DNA of 64,000 nucleotides from Betaproteobacteria bacterium TMED82 (GCA_002170395.1 NHEJ01000002.1:29395-93394); one strand, 5' to 3'. Counted from the first letter of the stretch, positions 41,765 through 52,507 are shown. Notes: generated by a model from the sequence alone, not told the origin. Numbers and translations are program-made.

Positions 41765-42782
41765 TAGAAAACATACCTCTTTTAGAATTTTCTTCAAAAA
41801 AATCTACAGCCTCATCAAAACCCTTTTTTTCTGAAAGAGAAAAAATTGTTCCTTTTGGACAAATTTTTCTCACTAGCCCGCTTAATACTTTACCTGGACC
41901 ACATTCCACAAAAACCAGCACTCCCATTGACATCATTTTTCTTACTGATTCTGACCAACGTACAGTGGACATTATCTGTCTCCCTAGGCTGTCTATAACG
42001 GCCATTGTATTACTTGGCATTTCTACATCAACATTATTTACTACCGGTATACTCGGCGGCTGAACATTCTCACTCTGTAACCGTTCTTTAAACTTGACTG
42101 AGGCCTCCGCAAGCAATGAAGAATGAAAAGGACCCGAAACTTGGAGCTTTAAAACCCGTTTAGACCCAGCAGCTTTGCATAAGCTCATAGCTTTTTCTAC
42201 AAGCAATTCTGTACCTGAAATGACAATCTGTTGGTCAGTATTGATATTAGCAATATCCACAATGGCTCTATCTTGAAAACGTATACCCTCCTCATGATTC
42301 TGATCACTAGAGTTGAACTTTTCCTCATATTCTGATGTGACTTTTTTACAAATATTTTCTACAGTAATTATATCTAAGCCCAATATTGCTGCCATTGAGC
42401 CCGAACCAAGAGGGGCAGAATCTTGCATAACACATGCCCTATATCTGACCAGCGATACAGCCTGTGAAAAATCAAAAACACCTGCAGCAGTAAGAGCACT
42501 TATTTCTCCTAAACTATGGCCAGCCATTAGATTCGGACGAAAGCTGCTTTTTGAACAAAACAATTTCCAAATTGCGATCGAAGAAGCTAGCAATAATGGT
42601 TGAGTATTGATGGTTTTATCCAAATCCGTTTTTGGTCCTTTATCGATAAGTGAAATTAAGTCAACATCAATGATATTGCTAGCATGAACCATATGATCAC
42701 GAATTATCGAATTGTCTATAAAAGTTCTCAACATTCCAATTGATTGAGAACCCTGACCTGGAAAGAGAAAAGCTACTTTCAT
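41757..42782 (-). CDS. fabD: Malonyl-CoA:ACP transacylase
   Basis: AFLFPGQGSQSIGML, AGHSLGEISALTAAGVF, VSGPFHSSLL, VECGPGKVLSGL. Confidence 0.95.
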   Translation of the reverse strand: MKVAFLFPGQGSQSIGMLRTFIDNSIIRDHMVHASNIIDVDLISLIDKGPKTDLDKTINTQPLLLASSIAIWKLFCSKSSFRPNLMAGHSLGEISALTAAGVFDFSQAVSLVRYRACVMQDSAPLGSGSMAAILGLDIITVENICKKVTSEYEEKFNSSDQNHEEGIRFQDRAIVDIANINTDQQIVISGTELLVEKAMSLCKAAGSKRVLKLQVSGPFHSSLLAEASVKFKERLQSENVQPPSIPVVNNVDVEMPSNTMAVIDSLGRQIMSTVRWSESVRKMMSMGVLVFVECGPGKVLSGLVRKICPKGTIFSLSEKKGFDEAVDFFEENSKRGMFSND

Positions 42783-42800
42783 ATCATGACCCGATTTTAT

Positions 42801-43784
42801 TTATACAGTAAAAATTAAAGATCCCCAAGTGAAACCACCCCCTACTCCTTGAAGAAGCACCTTGTCCTTTTCAGTGATTCTACCGTCTGAAAAAGCAGTA
42901 TCCAACGCTAGAGGAATTGATGCAGCTGATGTGTTTGCATGTTTTTGCACTGTCTCAACAATCTTTGAACTCTCAAGTTCAAGCTTTTTCCCTACTCCTC
43001 GTATTATGCGAATATTTGCTTGATGAGGCACATACCAATCAATTTCGGTTAATTCTATCCCTGAGTCAGTTAAAAGTTGAACAGCACTTTTACTTAAAAC
43101 TTCCACTGCTTTCTTAAAAACAGCTTTTCCATCCATTTGAATGAACGGCGTACCTTTTACTAGTCCATCATGAAACCAACCTGGAGCATGGAGCATTTCC
43201 ATGAAACTTCCATCAGCACATAAATTAGAGTTTAAAATCCCGGGAGTTTCAGACTGTGACAAAATTACAGAACCTGCACCGTCACCAAAAAGCACGCAAG
43301 TTGATCTGTCTTCCCAATTTACAATCTTTGATAATTTTTCTGCGCCAGTGACCAATGCGTGCTTTGTTTGACCACTTCTAATAAACAAATCAGCGATCGT
43401 AAGAGCGTACAAAAAACCAGTACAAACCGCCTGAACATCGAAAGCAGGGCATTCTTTTATACCTAAATTTTTTTGCAATTGACATGCGATTGAGGGGAAA
43501 ATTTTATCAGGGGTAGTAGTGGCAACAATAACCAAGCCTATCTCTGACCTTTTTAAGCCCGAATTAGAAATAGCTTTTTTTGATGCTTCAAATGCTAACC
43601 CTGAAGTATCAAGTATATCCGAAAAATGTCTTGTTAAAATTCCAGTTCGTTCTTGAATCCATTGATCAGAGATTTCAACTCCACGACCTTGAAGCATCGA
43701 CCCTAAATCACTATTAGTAACTGCTTTGCCGGGAAGAAAGCTACCAGTAGAAACAACTTTAGAAAAAATATTACTTTTCAACAT
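42801..43784 (-). CDS. fabH: 3-oxoacyl-ACP synthase III
   Basis: FDVQAVCTGFLYALTIAD active site, VPHQANIRIIRGVGKKL, VLLQGVGGGFTWGS. Confidence 0.96.
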   Translation of the reverse strand: MLKSNIFSKVVSTGSFLPGKAVTNSDLGSMLQGRGVEISDQWIQERTGILTRHFSDILDTSGLAFEASKKAISNSGLKRSEIGLVIVATTTPDKIFPSIACQLQKNLGIKECPAFDVQAVCTGFLYALTIADLFIRSGQTKHALVTGAEKLSKIVNWEDRSTCVLFGDGAGSVILSQSETPGILNSNLCADGSFMEMLHAPGWFHDGLVKGTPFIQMDGKAVFKKAVEVLSKSAVQLLTDSGIELTEIDWYVPHQANIRIIRGVGKKLELESSKIVETVQKHANTSAASIPLALDTAFSDGRITEKDKVLLQGVGGGFTWGSLIFTV

Positions 43785-44827
43785 TCGGAAGCTCTTAAAA
43801 TATTTTTTATACGATCATTTACTTGGTTGCTAGCAGCGTCAACTGCTCTCTCTATTGCACACCTGAAAGCAAGCCTATCCGCAGATCCATGACTTTTAAA
43901 GATAATTCCATTTAGCCCTAAGAGGGCGGCTCCGTTATATCTTCTATGATCAAGCCTCTGGGAAAATTTTTTCAAAACAGGAAATGCACAAAAAGATAAA
44001 ATCTTGGTTATCAAATTTCTGTTAAATTCCTCTTTTAAAATATTTCTTATCATTTGCGCTAGACCCTCAGAGGACTTCAACGCCACATTCCCAACAAATC
44101 CATCACAAACAACAACATCGCTTTTTCCTTTAAAAATATCATCTCCCTCAACATTACCAACGAAATTTAGGTTGCTATTTGTTAACAACTCCCCAACTTT
44201 TTTAACCACATCATTTCCCTTTATCATTTCTTCGCCAACATTTAAAAGTCCAATTGTCGGATCTTTAATGAGATGAGTTGCAGAAACTAAAGCAGAGCCC
44301 ATCATAGCAAATTGAAGTAACTGGTATTCATTGCATTCAACATTGGCTCCCAAATCAAGGACGGTTGTGCTTCCACCGCTAATATTAGGCAGTGAGGAAG
44401 CAATTGCAGGACGATCTATTCCTTCCAACATTTTTAATAGATATTTAGAAATTGCCATAAGAGCTCCAGTATTCCCGGCACTGACCGCAGCTGAACATTG
44501 CCCGCGTTTCACAGCATCTACAGCTAACCACATTGAACTTTTTCTGCCTCTCTTTAAAGCAAGAGCTGGCGATTCATCCATTTTTATTTTTTCTTCCGTA
44601 TGAAGGACACTTAACCTTGAATCGCTACAGTTTAAATTTAGGTGTGCAAAGTCCAGAGTTTGCTTTGGAAATAGTGAAAGGGACTCACCAATACATTCCT
44701 TTTCACCAACAAGAAGGATTTTATGGCCCGGATTTTCTAATAAAAAATCGACACTAGCAGAAACGGTTTCGGAAGGACCGAAGTCCCCTCCCATTACGTC
44801 AATTGCAACATGAATACAATTTGTCAT
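43778..44827 (-). CDS. plsX: Phosphate acyltransferase PlsX
   Basis: VAIDVMGGDFGPSETV, VSAGNTGALMAISKYLLKMLEGIDRPAIA, VCDGFVGNVALKSSEG. Confidence 0.96.
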   Translation of the reverse strand: MTNCIHVAIDVMGGDFGPSETVSASVDFLLENPGHKILLVGEKECIGESLSLFPKQTLDFAHLNLNCSDSRLSVLHTEEKIKMDESPALALKRGRKSSMWLAVDAVKRGQCSAAVSAGNTGALMAISKYLLKMLEGIDRPAIASSLPNISGGSTTVLDLGANVECNEYQLLQFAMMGSALVSATHLIKDPTIGLLNVGEEMIKGNDVVKKVGELLTNSNLNFVGNVEGDDIFKGKSDVVVCDGFVGNVALKSSEGLAQMIRNILKEEFNRNLITKILSFCAFPVLKKFSQRLDHRRYNGAALLGLNGIIFKSHGSADRLAFRCAIERAVDAASNQVNDRIKNILRASEC

Positions 44828-44863
44828 CGGTCAGAATGAGAGCAAATTCAACCTCCCCTACAG

Positions 44864-45061
44864 CTAGGTATCCTCAGCCTCTTCCTTCACCCTCTTCTCT
44901 AAAAACTTACGCCCTTTGTAAAAACCATTTTCGCTTATATGATGACGCCTTACGATTTCCCCAGATGTAGGCTCAACCGCAAGAATCTGTTTTTTTAATC
45001 TGTTGTGAGAATGATGCATTCCTCTTTTGGAGGGGGACTTTTTATTTTGCTGAACTGCCAT
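44864..45061 (-). CDS. rpmF: 50S ribosomal protein L32
   Basis: [22 protein letters not shown]. Confidence 0.97.
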   Translation of the reverse strand: MAVQQNKKSPSKRGMHHSHNRLKKQILAVEPTSGEIVRRHHISENGFYKGRKFLEKRVKEEAEDT

Positions 45062-45105
45062 TTTTTAACTCTCAGTTGTTCACTACTTGAATTATATCGC
45101 AATGG

Positions 45106-45633
45106 TCAACTTTTTTTTAATTTTTCTCTTAAATTTTTAAATGGACGGTATAAATCTGTTGGATCCTTGCTTTTATTTTTAAACAAGTAATTATTTCGCA
45201 ACATATTGGAGAGTCGGCAATCATGTCTAATAACTGGCGAAGTAAAATAGAAAATTATCTCATCTTCTAGCAAACTTAAGACCGAATAACACTCAGACAG
45301 ATAAATATCCTCACCAAAGTCAGTGGTATCGTCTTCAATCTCTAAATCACTTTTTTTATTTACTAACAATTTAAAATGTTTATCTATATTAATACTGTGA
45401 GAAGACTGTTCCAAACAATTCTTGCACTTGGTTACGGTTTCAACCGTTCCCATTAAATGGAGAAATCCAGCGTGATATTCAACTAGACAGCTAAGTTTAT
45501 TCTTAAACATTATGGGCATCTGCATTAAACGAGGGAAATCAACGATGGAAAACTCGCCTCTAAATCCTGCACGATCATATTGTAAGATATCTTCAGTAAG
45601 AAATTCTTTCGGGCCAAAAAGGAAACTATCCAA
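45106..45633 (-). CDS. yceD: DUF177/YceD family protein
   Basis: C-x-x-C (CKNCLEQS) and acidic DTTDFGEDIYLSECYSVLSLLEDEIIF; upstream of rpmF. Confidence 0.85.
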   Translation of the reverse strand: MDSFLFGPKEFLTEDILQYDRAGFRGEFSIVDFPRLMQMPIMFKNKLSCLVEYHAGFLHLMGTVETVTKCKNCLEQSSHSINIDKHFKLLVNKKSDLEIEDDTTDFGEDIYLSECYSVLSLLEDEIIFYFTSPVIRHDCRLSNMLRNNYLFKNKSKDPTDLYRPFKNLREKLKKS

Positions 45634-45702
45634 AACTATTTATAAAGTAGTAAAATTTCATTTAGCATACCTTAAAAAATTTTTTTTACCAATTACACAA
45701 GC

Positions 45703-46299
45703 ATGGTCGATATAATTTTAGCCTCGAGTAGTGAGACCCGTTACACTTTACTGAAAAGACTTTTAACAAAATTTAGATGTGAAGATCCAGCCATTGATGA
45801 GAGCCAAAATATGGGCGAACAACCTCGAGATCTCTCACTTAGATTATCTAGGGAAAAATCGATGAAAATAGCTCGTACAGAACCAGAAGCAATTGTTATT
45901 GGGTCCGATCAAGTTGCAATTTGCGACGGCAGAATTTTAAATAAACCGGGCTCAATTGAAGAAGCTGCTGGACAACTTAAGTGGCAGCTTGGCAAGAAGA
46001 CAGATTTTTACACCGGATTACATTTGTCAAAAAATACAGGGTTACAGAATTTATCCTCTGTTACAAAAAGTTCAGTGTATTATCATGATAAAAGCATAAT
46101 TAGTGATAGAAACATAGACATTTACGTTAAAAGAGAAAAACCAATTAATTGCGCGGGAGGGGCCAAGTTTGAGACGGTAGGAGTTAGTTTTATTAAACAT
46201 TTTGAGAGCAGTGATCCAACCGCTATTTTAGGTCTTCCTTTAATGGCATTATGCAGTCATTTTATTGAATGGGGTATCCACCCACTAGATTTGAAATAG
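45703..46299 (+). CDS. Maf-family nucleotide pyrophosphatase (YceF-like)
   Basis: IILASSSETRYTLLKRL, VIGSDQVAICDGRILNKPG, NCAGGAKFETVGVSFI. Confidence 0.93.
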   Translation: MVDIILASSSETRYTLLKRLLTKFRCEDPAIDESQNMGEQPRDLSLRLSREKSMKIARTEPEAIVIGSDQVAICDGRILNKPGSIEEAAGQLKWQLGKKTDFYTGLHLSKNTGLQNLSSVTKSSVYYHDKSIISDRNIDIYVKREKPINCAGGAKFETVGVSFIKHFESSDPTAILGLPLMALCSHFIEWGIHPLDLK

Positions 46300-47230
46300 A
46301 CCCTTTCATGGATTTAAAAAAAGCTGACATTAGCCTATCAGAAATCCTTTCCAGAAATGAATTATTTTCACTGTAGTCAATTATTTTAGGCTGATTAAAT
46401 AAGGTTTTAGCAACAAAATTTACTGATCCATAACCGTCAGATAAGCCCAATTCCAAACTCTTCTCACCCGTATAAATTCGCCCAGAAAAGATTTCTGGAT
46501 TATTACTTAGTTTTTGACCTCTTCCATCCTTAACGGCTGTAATAAAATGATCGTGGATATTATTCAACATTTCTTGCGTCATTTTTTCGTGTTGGTCAAT
46601 TTTTGGTGAAAAAGGATCTAACATCGCTTTATTTTTCCCTGCAGTAAGTAGTCTCCTCTCTACCCCGAGATTTTTAAGTGCTTCAGTAAATCCAAATCCA
46701 TTCACGAGAACTCCAATTGATCCAACGATGCTGGACTTGTTAACATAAATTTCGTCCGCGGCTGATGCTATAAAATATCCTCCAGAGGCAGCGATATCTT
46801 CAACAACTGCAATGATTTTTTTTTCAGGTTTTAATTGCCTCAAACGGATAATTTCATCATATATCATCGCAGATTGAACAGGACTACCTCCTGGAGAATT
46901 TAATCGTAAAATAACTCCAGTAGCTTGGGGCTGATCAAAAACTTTTTTTAAAATTTGATTGACTTTAAAAGCATCAACATCACCATCAACCTGAATAGAT
47001 CCCGTCAAACTTATCATTGCAGTATGTTTTTCTAATGCTGCCCCCATATTCACATTAGTGCTTGGATTATTGAAAATGCCAAACCCAACTATGAACACTG
47101 TTAGAAAAACAATAGACCACCTTACAAAAGACCATCTTCTTGCAGCTCTTTTTTCCTTCAAGTAGTCTTCGACTACATTCTTTATTAATTGATCATTTGT
47201 AAATTTTTCAGACATTTCAACGTTCCTCAA
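46262..47230 (-). CDS. sppA: S49-family signal peptide peptidase (SppA-like)
   Basis: LRLNSPGGSPVQSAMIYDEI, VEDIAASGGYFIASAADEIYVNKSSIVGSIGVLV. Confidence 0.92.
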   Translation of the reverse strand: MRNVEMSEKFTNDQLIKNVVEDYLKEKRAARRWSFVRWSIVFLTVFIVGFGIFNNPSTNVNMGAALEKHTAMISLTGSIQVDGDVDAFKVNQILKKVFDQPQATGVILRLNSPGGSPVQSAMIYDEIIRLRQLKPEKKIIAVVEDIAASGGYFIASAADEIYVNKSSIVGSIGVLVNGFGFTEALKNLGVERRLLTAGKNKAMLDPFSPKIDQHEKMTQEMLNNIHDHFITAVKDGRGQKLSNNPEIFSGRIYTGEKSLELGLSDGYGSVNFVAKTLFNQPKIIDYSENNSFLERISDRLMSAFFKSMKGSISNLVGGYPIQ

Positions 47231-47287
47231 ATAGTTTAAAAAAATTTAGTACAAAGCCACCGATACTGAATTATAAATACTTGCTAG

Positions 47288-48220
47288 TTACCCGGGTACA
47301 CTAATTTTAAAATTATCAGGTATCTCGCTTTCAAATGAAACTCTCTCGCCATTGTAAGAATCGAGAAAACTCAACTTCCAGGAATGTAAAAACATTCTAC
47401 TTGATCGTAAAAGAACTTCATTACTTAAGGTTAAATCATACCTACCGTCTCCTAAAATGGGAAACCCTATACTTTGCAAGTGAACCCTTATTTGATGAGT
47501 TCTTCCAGTGATGGGATCGCATTCGAAAAGATATAGAGAGCCAAATGTTGGCGCATTAAAGCACTTGATCAAATTAACTTTTGTCAGTGCGTATCGGCCA
47601 GAGCTATCAACTCTTACAAATCTGTTCCCTGCTTGGTCATGACTTCTCAAGAGATGCTTTTCAATTTTATTAGGAATGATATTTGTTTTAGTCACTTTTC
47701 TGCAAATCGCTAAATACTTTTTCCTAACTCTGCCCTCCCTCAATTGACGCTGAAAGTCTAACAAAAATGATCTACTTTTCGCTACAACTATTAACCCCGA
47801 GGTTGCTTTGTCAAGCCTGTGCCCCAATTTCAAACTTGGCAGCTTATAAAATGCTCTTAATATTTCAAGTAATCCGGGATTTGCTGCCATTCCACCGTGT
47901 ACAGCCAAACCAGCGGGTTTATTCACTAATAGGAAATCAGTAGTATTTTCAATTATTTTTACAGTTTGCATGATGGAGTGCACTTTTCTAGCATTAAGAC
48001 TATCGGTTTTCGACTTTATTTGTAGTCCCCTCAATGGAGGCACCCTGACATTTTCTCCCCTTTCCAACTTATAACTAGCCTTAACTCGACCACTGTTAAC
48101 CCTTACTTCTCCATTTCTAATCATCCTGTAAATTCGGCTTTTAGGCACATTCCGGACATTCTTTAATAAAAAATTATCTAACCTCTGCCCGACAGAATGT
48201 AAATCAACAATTAAAAGCAT
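47288..48220 (-). CDS. rluC: 23S rRNA pseudouridine synthase RluC-like
   Basis: N-terminal S4 domain; LLVNKPAGLAVHGG, LGHRLDKATSGLIVVAKS, GRTHQIRVHLQSIGFPILGDGRY. Confidence 0.94.
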   Translation of the reverse strand: MLLIVDLHSVGQRLDNFLLKNVRNVPKSRIYRMIRNGEVRVNSGRVKASYKLERGENVRVPPLRGLQIKSKTDSLNARKVHSIMQTVKIIENTTDFLLVNKPAGLAVHGGMAANPGLLEILRAFYKLPSLKLGHRLDKATSGLIVVAKSRSFLLDFQRQLREGRVRKKYLAICRKVTKTNIIPNKIEKHLLRSHDQAGNRFVRVDSSGRYALTKVNLIKCFNAPTFGSLYLFECDPITGRTHQIRVHLQSIGFPILGDGRYDLTLSNEVLLRSSRMFLHSWKLSFLDSYNGERVSFESEIPDNFKISVPG

Positions 48221-48613
48221 ACCTTTAGCTGCTACAATGGAAAGTGATGTTTTAAGATTTTATACGAAAACTCGTATTTACTTTTACTGCTCGAAACGAC
48301 AGTGAAACATCAAATTTACATTGTAGAGCATAATTTTGGCTTTACTAAACAATTTACCTACAGAGAGAGTGCTAAATTTTAATCGTGAATATAATACAAA
48401 AATTAAGATGGCTAAGCTTTAAAAATTTCAAGAGATTTTTAAAGCGTTTTGGTTATTTTGGGTACAAGAATTTTCCAAGGTTGGTATGCAGTTTGTTTGA
48501 ATTGACGTTACGCAAATTCTGGTGCACAAAAACTATTTTAATTATTTCGGAAATAAGTATTCATTCTCTCCAGCAGCATGCAAGATCATGCAAAAATTTT
48601 TGGAGATTTATTT

Positions 48614-51076
48614 ATGAAACGAATGTTATTCAATGCCACCCATTCGGAGGAACTACGTGTTGCTACAGTGGATGGCCAAAAGCTTGTAAATTTTGATATT
48701 GAGGTCGCCGGAAAAGAACAAAAAAAAGGAAATATTTATAAGGGAGTTGTTACCAGGATAGAGCCAAGCCTTGAAGCGTGTTTCGTGAATTACGGTGAGG
48801 AGAGACATGGGTTCCTTCCTTTTAAAGAGATCTCAAGAGAACTACTAAATCAACATGCTACCCAAAAAGCCGATTTCAAAGTTAAAAACCCTTTGAACGA
48901 AGGGGCTGAAATTTTGGTTCAAGTTGAAAAAGAGGAAAGAGGAAATAAAGGAGCTGCACTCACAACTCTAATCTCTCTCGCTGGAAGGTATTTAGTACTA
49001 ATGCCTAATAATTCAAAGGGCGGCGGAATTTCAAGAAGGATTGAGGGAGAGGAAAGACAGGAGTTAAAAGAGGTTCTAGCTAAACTAAATTGTCCAGGTG
49101 GTATGAGCTTAATAGCTCGAACTGCTGGTATCGGTAGAAATGTAGAGGAATTAAATTGGGATCTAGCTTACCTTCTGCAACTGTGGAATGCCATCAGTGG
49201 TGCTAAAGCACTTCAGCCAGGCGCATTCTTAATTTACCAAGAATCAAGTTTAGTAATAAGAGCAATACGTGACTACTTTAATCCAGATGTAGGTGAGGTT
49301 TTAATAGATACAGACCAAATATTTGAACAAGCTCACCAATTTATGCAGCACGTGATGCCTGATATGGAACCTAGGGTTAAGCGTTACAGCGATGTTGTTC
49401 CTCTTTACTCTCGTTTTCAAATTGAGCATCAAATAGAAACAGCCTACTCCAGAGTAGTGCAGCTCTCTTTGGGTGGGTCTATTGTTATTGATCATTCGGA
49501 AGCGTTAGTAGCAATTGATGTAAACTCCGCGAGAGCTACAAAGGGAGCTGATATAGAAGAAACAGCTTTCCGCACAAATATTGATGCTGCTGAGGAAATT
49601 GGAAGGCAACTTAGATTGAGAGATCTCGGCGGATTGATCGTAATAGATTTTATTGATATGGAATTAGCAAAGAACCAAAGGGAGGTTGAGCAAAAACTGA
49701 AAGATGCATTAGCCATCGATCGAGCGAGAGTCCAAATGGGGAAAATTTCAAGATTTGGACTGATGGAGTTGTCCAGACAAAGATTAAAACCGGCACTTAA
49801 TGAAGGTTCACACATTACATGTAAAAGGTGTAATGGGATAGGAGTTATCCGTGATATAAACTCGAGTGCCTTGCACATTTTGAGAATAATTCAAGATGAA
49901 GCAATGAAAGACGGTACCTCAGCTATACACGTCCAAGTGCCAATTGAGGTTGCTACTTTTTTGCTCAATGAAAAAAGGGGAGATTTAACTACACTTGAGG
50001 CAAGGCTAAAAGTTACTCTTGTACTGATTCCAAATAAATATCTGGAAACCCCCAATTACAAAATTGATAGGCTAAAATACGATGAGCAAAAAAATGACGA
50101 AAATACACCAAGCTACGAACTCACAGAAAATTTTGCGAAGGAAAATAGAGGATATAATGACAATACATCATTGAGGGAAAATCAAAAAGCGATCATTAAA
50201 GGAATTTCTCCAGCTAAACCAGCACCTAGGTCCAATAAAGAAAAAAAGAAATTTACTTTCTTTAAGGTTTTGAAAAGTCTTTTCAGTAGAGTATTGGGCA
50301 CTTCAAATAAGAACTCAAAAGCTGGGGCTAATACAAGAAAAAGAGTCAATAAAAGATTTAATAAAGGGGTAAAGCAATCCTTACACAAAAGAGACACAAG
50401 AGTTAAGGATGCCCGGAAAGTGGCAAAACCAGAGTATTCCATAAATTCAAATAATAAGGAGAAAAGTGATCGCCATAAGAAAAAAATCAACGAAAATAGC
50501 AAAAAGCAAGCAGAGTCTGCTAGAGCATCGCACGTTCAAAAGGCTAAGGAAAATATTAAAGAAAATGATGGCCGATCTCAGCGTAATGATGCAGAAAAGA
50601 CTAAAAGAAAGAAGAAAAAACAAAGTCAAAAATTCGATAATAAACTGGTGGATAAAGCCAGTCTCGAAGTTTCTGTGAAATCTGAAGTGCCAAATTCAGA
50701 GCCAGTTGGATCTGCCTCGGTAGAAAAGGACAAGGATATACCTAGCCCAACCATTACTCACGATGAAAAAGTGAGCGTTGAGATACAGAAGACTAATTCA
50801 AGTGGGGCTAAGAAAAAGGAAGGTAACTCTTATAATCGCCAGGATAAATCTGTGCGGCAGGTAAAGCCAATAAATACATCTGAATTACAAGAAACCATTA
50901 AATCTGCTGGATTAAATTGGGTGGAAACCGATCCAGTAAAAAAAGCAACTAATTTGGCTGGTGCTGGTCAAAAGAAAAGCTTGGGCCGTGTAATGGCGAG
51001 GAAAAATGGCGAGAAAGACCGAGGGGAAGACAATTTAATACTAGTCGAGACGAAGAACAGGCAAAATGAAAACTAA
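48614..51076 (+). CDS. rne: Ribonuclease E
   Basis: MKRMLFNATHSEELRVATVDGQKLVNFDIEVAGKEQKKGNIYKGVVTRIEPSLEACFVNYGEERHGFLPF; CKRCNGIGVIRD Zn-link; Lys-rich C-terminal half. ATG at 48614 preferred over ORF start 48578. Confidence 0.97.
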   Translation: MKRMLFNATHSEELRVATVDGQKLVNFDIEVAGKEQKKGNIYKGVVTRIEPSLEACFVNYGEERHGFLPFKEISRELLNQHATQKADFKVKNPLNEGAEILVQVEKEERGNKGAALTTLISLAGRYLVLMPNNSKGGGISRRIEGEERQELKEVLAKLNCPGGMSLIARTAGIGRNVEELNWDLAYLLQLWNAISGAKALQPGAFLIYQESSLVIRAIRDYFNPDVGEVLIDTDQIFEQAHQFMQHVMPDMEPRVKRYSDVVPLYSRFQIEHQIETAYSRVVQLSLGGSIVIDHSEALVAIDVNSARATKGADIEETAFRTNIDAAEEIGRQLRLRDLGGLIVIDFIDMELAKNQREVEQKLKDALAIDRARVQMGKISRFGLMELSRQRLKPALNEGSHITCKRCNGIGVIRDINSSALHILRIIQDEAMKDGTSAIHVQVPIEVATFLLNEKRGDLTTLEARLKVTLVLIPNKYLETPNYKIDRLKYDEQKNDENTPSYELTENFAKENRGYNDNTSLRENQKAIIKGISPAKPAPRSNKEKKKFTFFKVLKSLFSRVLGTSNKNSKAGANTRKRVNKRFNKGVKQSLHKRDTRVKDARKVAKPEYSINSNNKEKSDRHKKKINENSKKQAESARASHVQKAKENIKENDGRSQRNDAEKTKRKKKKQSQKFDNKLVDKASLEVSVKSEVPNSEPVGSASVEKDKDIPSPTITHDEKVSVEIQKTNSSGAKKKEGNSYNRQDKSVRQVKPINTSELQETIKSAGLNWVETDPVKKATNLAGAGQKKSLGRVMARKNGEKDRGEDNLILVETKNRQNEN

Positions 51077-51091
51077 AAAAGTTTAATTCTT

Positions 51092-52138
51092 ATGAAAATG
51101 AACACTGTAACGGATTTAAAAAAAAGGGCAATCACAGATTTAAGAATATCTCTCACTGATAGATGCAATTTCCGTTGCACCTACTGTATGCCAAAAAAGG
51201 TTTTCAATTCCAGTTATAAGTTTTTACGACCAACCGATTTACTTACTTTCGAGGAGATTCATTTGATCGCAAAGACACTGGTGAAAATGGGCGTGAAAAA
51301 AATTCGTTTAACTGGTGGTGAACCACTTATGAGGAAAAATATTGGAGTTTTAATCAGCATGTTAAAACAATTATCGTGTAATGATAATTCTCCAGTTGAA
51401 GTTTCACTCACTACAAACGGGGTTATTTTGAAAGAAAAAGTCAGCGACTTATTGTCGGTTGGCCTTGATAGAATAACTGTGAGTTTGGACTCGATAGATA
51501 AAGCTATTTTTCAACAAATGAGTGATACCAAACATTCTCCAGAAACTGTGTTAGATGCGATTGAAGAGGCTAGGAGAATCGGAATGGAAGTAAAAATAAA
51601 CACAGTAGTGAAAAAAGGGGTGAATGACAGCCAAATAATCCCAATTGCCAGTTACTTCAAGCGCTTAGGTATTACAGTTAGATTTATTGAATTTATGGAT
51701 GTAGGGTCCGTCAACTCATGGCAAATGAGTCATGTTTTACCCTCCAAAAGAATTGTCAGTATTTTGGATAAAGAATTTGGCGTCAATTACTGTGGTAGAA
51801 ATTCTAAGAATGAGGTCTCGGAAGTCTGGTCATATAAGGATGAATCTTCCAAATTTGGTACGATTTCGTCTGTCACTAAACCTTTTTGTGGAAATTGCAC
51901 CCGTTTGAGAATATCCTCTGAAGGCATGTTACACACTTGTCTTTTTTCTACAAAGGGCCATGATTTAAAACCATTTGTTAAAAAGAGCTCAGAACTAAGC
52001 GGTCAAGGAAACCTGCAGACGTTTCTATCTCAAATTTGGTCACTTAGAAATGATCAGTATTCCATGAATAGATTGTCTGGCATTGAAGGGTCTGCAATTA
52101 ATGAAAAGCGTATAGAAATGAGTTACATTGGTGGGTGA
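51092..52138 (+). CDS. moaA: GTP 3',8-cyclase MoaA
   Basis: LRISLTDRCNFRCTYCMP radical SAM; KIRLTGGEPLMRKN; C-terminal FCGNCTRLRISSEGMLHTCLF. Confidence 0.96.
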   Translation: MKMNTVTDLKKRAITDLRISLTDRCNFRCTYCMPKKVFNSSYKFLRPTDLLTFEEIHLIAKTLVKMGVKKIRLTGGEPLMRKNIGVLISMLKQLSCNDNSPVEVSLTTNGVILKEKVSDLLSVGLDRITVSLDSIDKAIFQQMSDTKHSPETVLDAIEEARRIGMEVKINTVVKKGVNDSQIIPIASYFKRLGITVRFIEFMDVGSVNSWQMSHVLPSKRIVSILDKEFGVNYCGRNSKNEVSEVWSYKDESSKFGTISSVTKPFCGNCTRLRISSEGMLHTCLFSTKGHDLKPFVKKSSELSGQGNLQTFLSQIWSLRNDQYSMNRLSGIEGSAINEKRIEMSYIGG

Positions 52139-52145
52139 ACAGAAC

Positions 52146-52490
52146 CTATTGCCTCCTTTTAACGTTTAGCGGGCTAGGTAGAGAAGCAAAATAGTTTGCT
52201 AGTCCTAACATTTCCGATTTAGAAAGTGTTCCCGCAATGCCAGCCATCACCGCGTTTTTTCTAGCCCCTGACTTATAATCCATTAACGCTTGATTTAAAT
52301 AATCAGCGTGTTGCCCTGCTAATATTGGGTATGATGGTAAAACAGCATTGACTCCATCCTTCCCGTGGCAGGCCGCACACACTTGATTAGCTTTATCTTT
52401 TGCTTCCTCTACAGAAAGAGAGTAAGCCAATTGACAAAAAACCAAACAAGGGAAAATTGCACAAAACTTAAGGGTAATTCTAATTAGCAT
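52146..52490 (-). CDS. Class I c-type cytochrome (c553-like)
   Basis: Signal peptide; ANQVCAACHGKDGVNAVLPSYPILAGQHADYLNQALMDYKSGARKN. Confidence 0.9.
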   Translation of the reverse strand: MLIRITLKFCAIFPCLVFCQLAYSLSVEEAKDKANQVCAACHGKDGVNAVLPSYPILAGQHADYLNQALMDYKSGARKNAVMAGIAGTLSKSEMLGLANYFASLPSPLNVKRRQ

Positions 52491-52507
52491 TATTTATTCT
52501 CCATTAA

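Noticed and set aside
48385-48696. 103-aa plus-strand ORF upstream of and overlapping rne
   Set aside because: Overlaps the rne start in another frame, no recognisable domain, composition like non-coding AT-rich leader; not called as CDS.
50182-50678. Several antisense or alternative-frame ORFs in the 3' half of rne
   Set aside because: Arise from the Lys/Asn/Ser-rich low-complexity C-terminal region of RNase E; no independent support.
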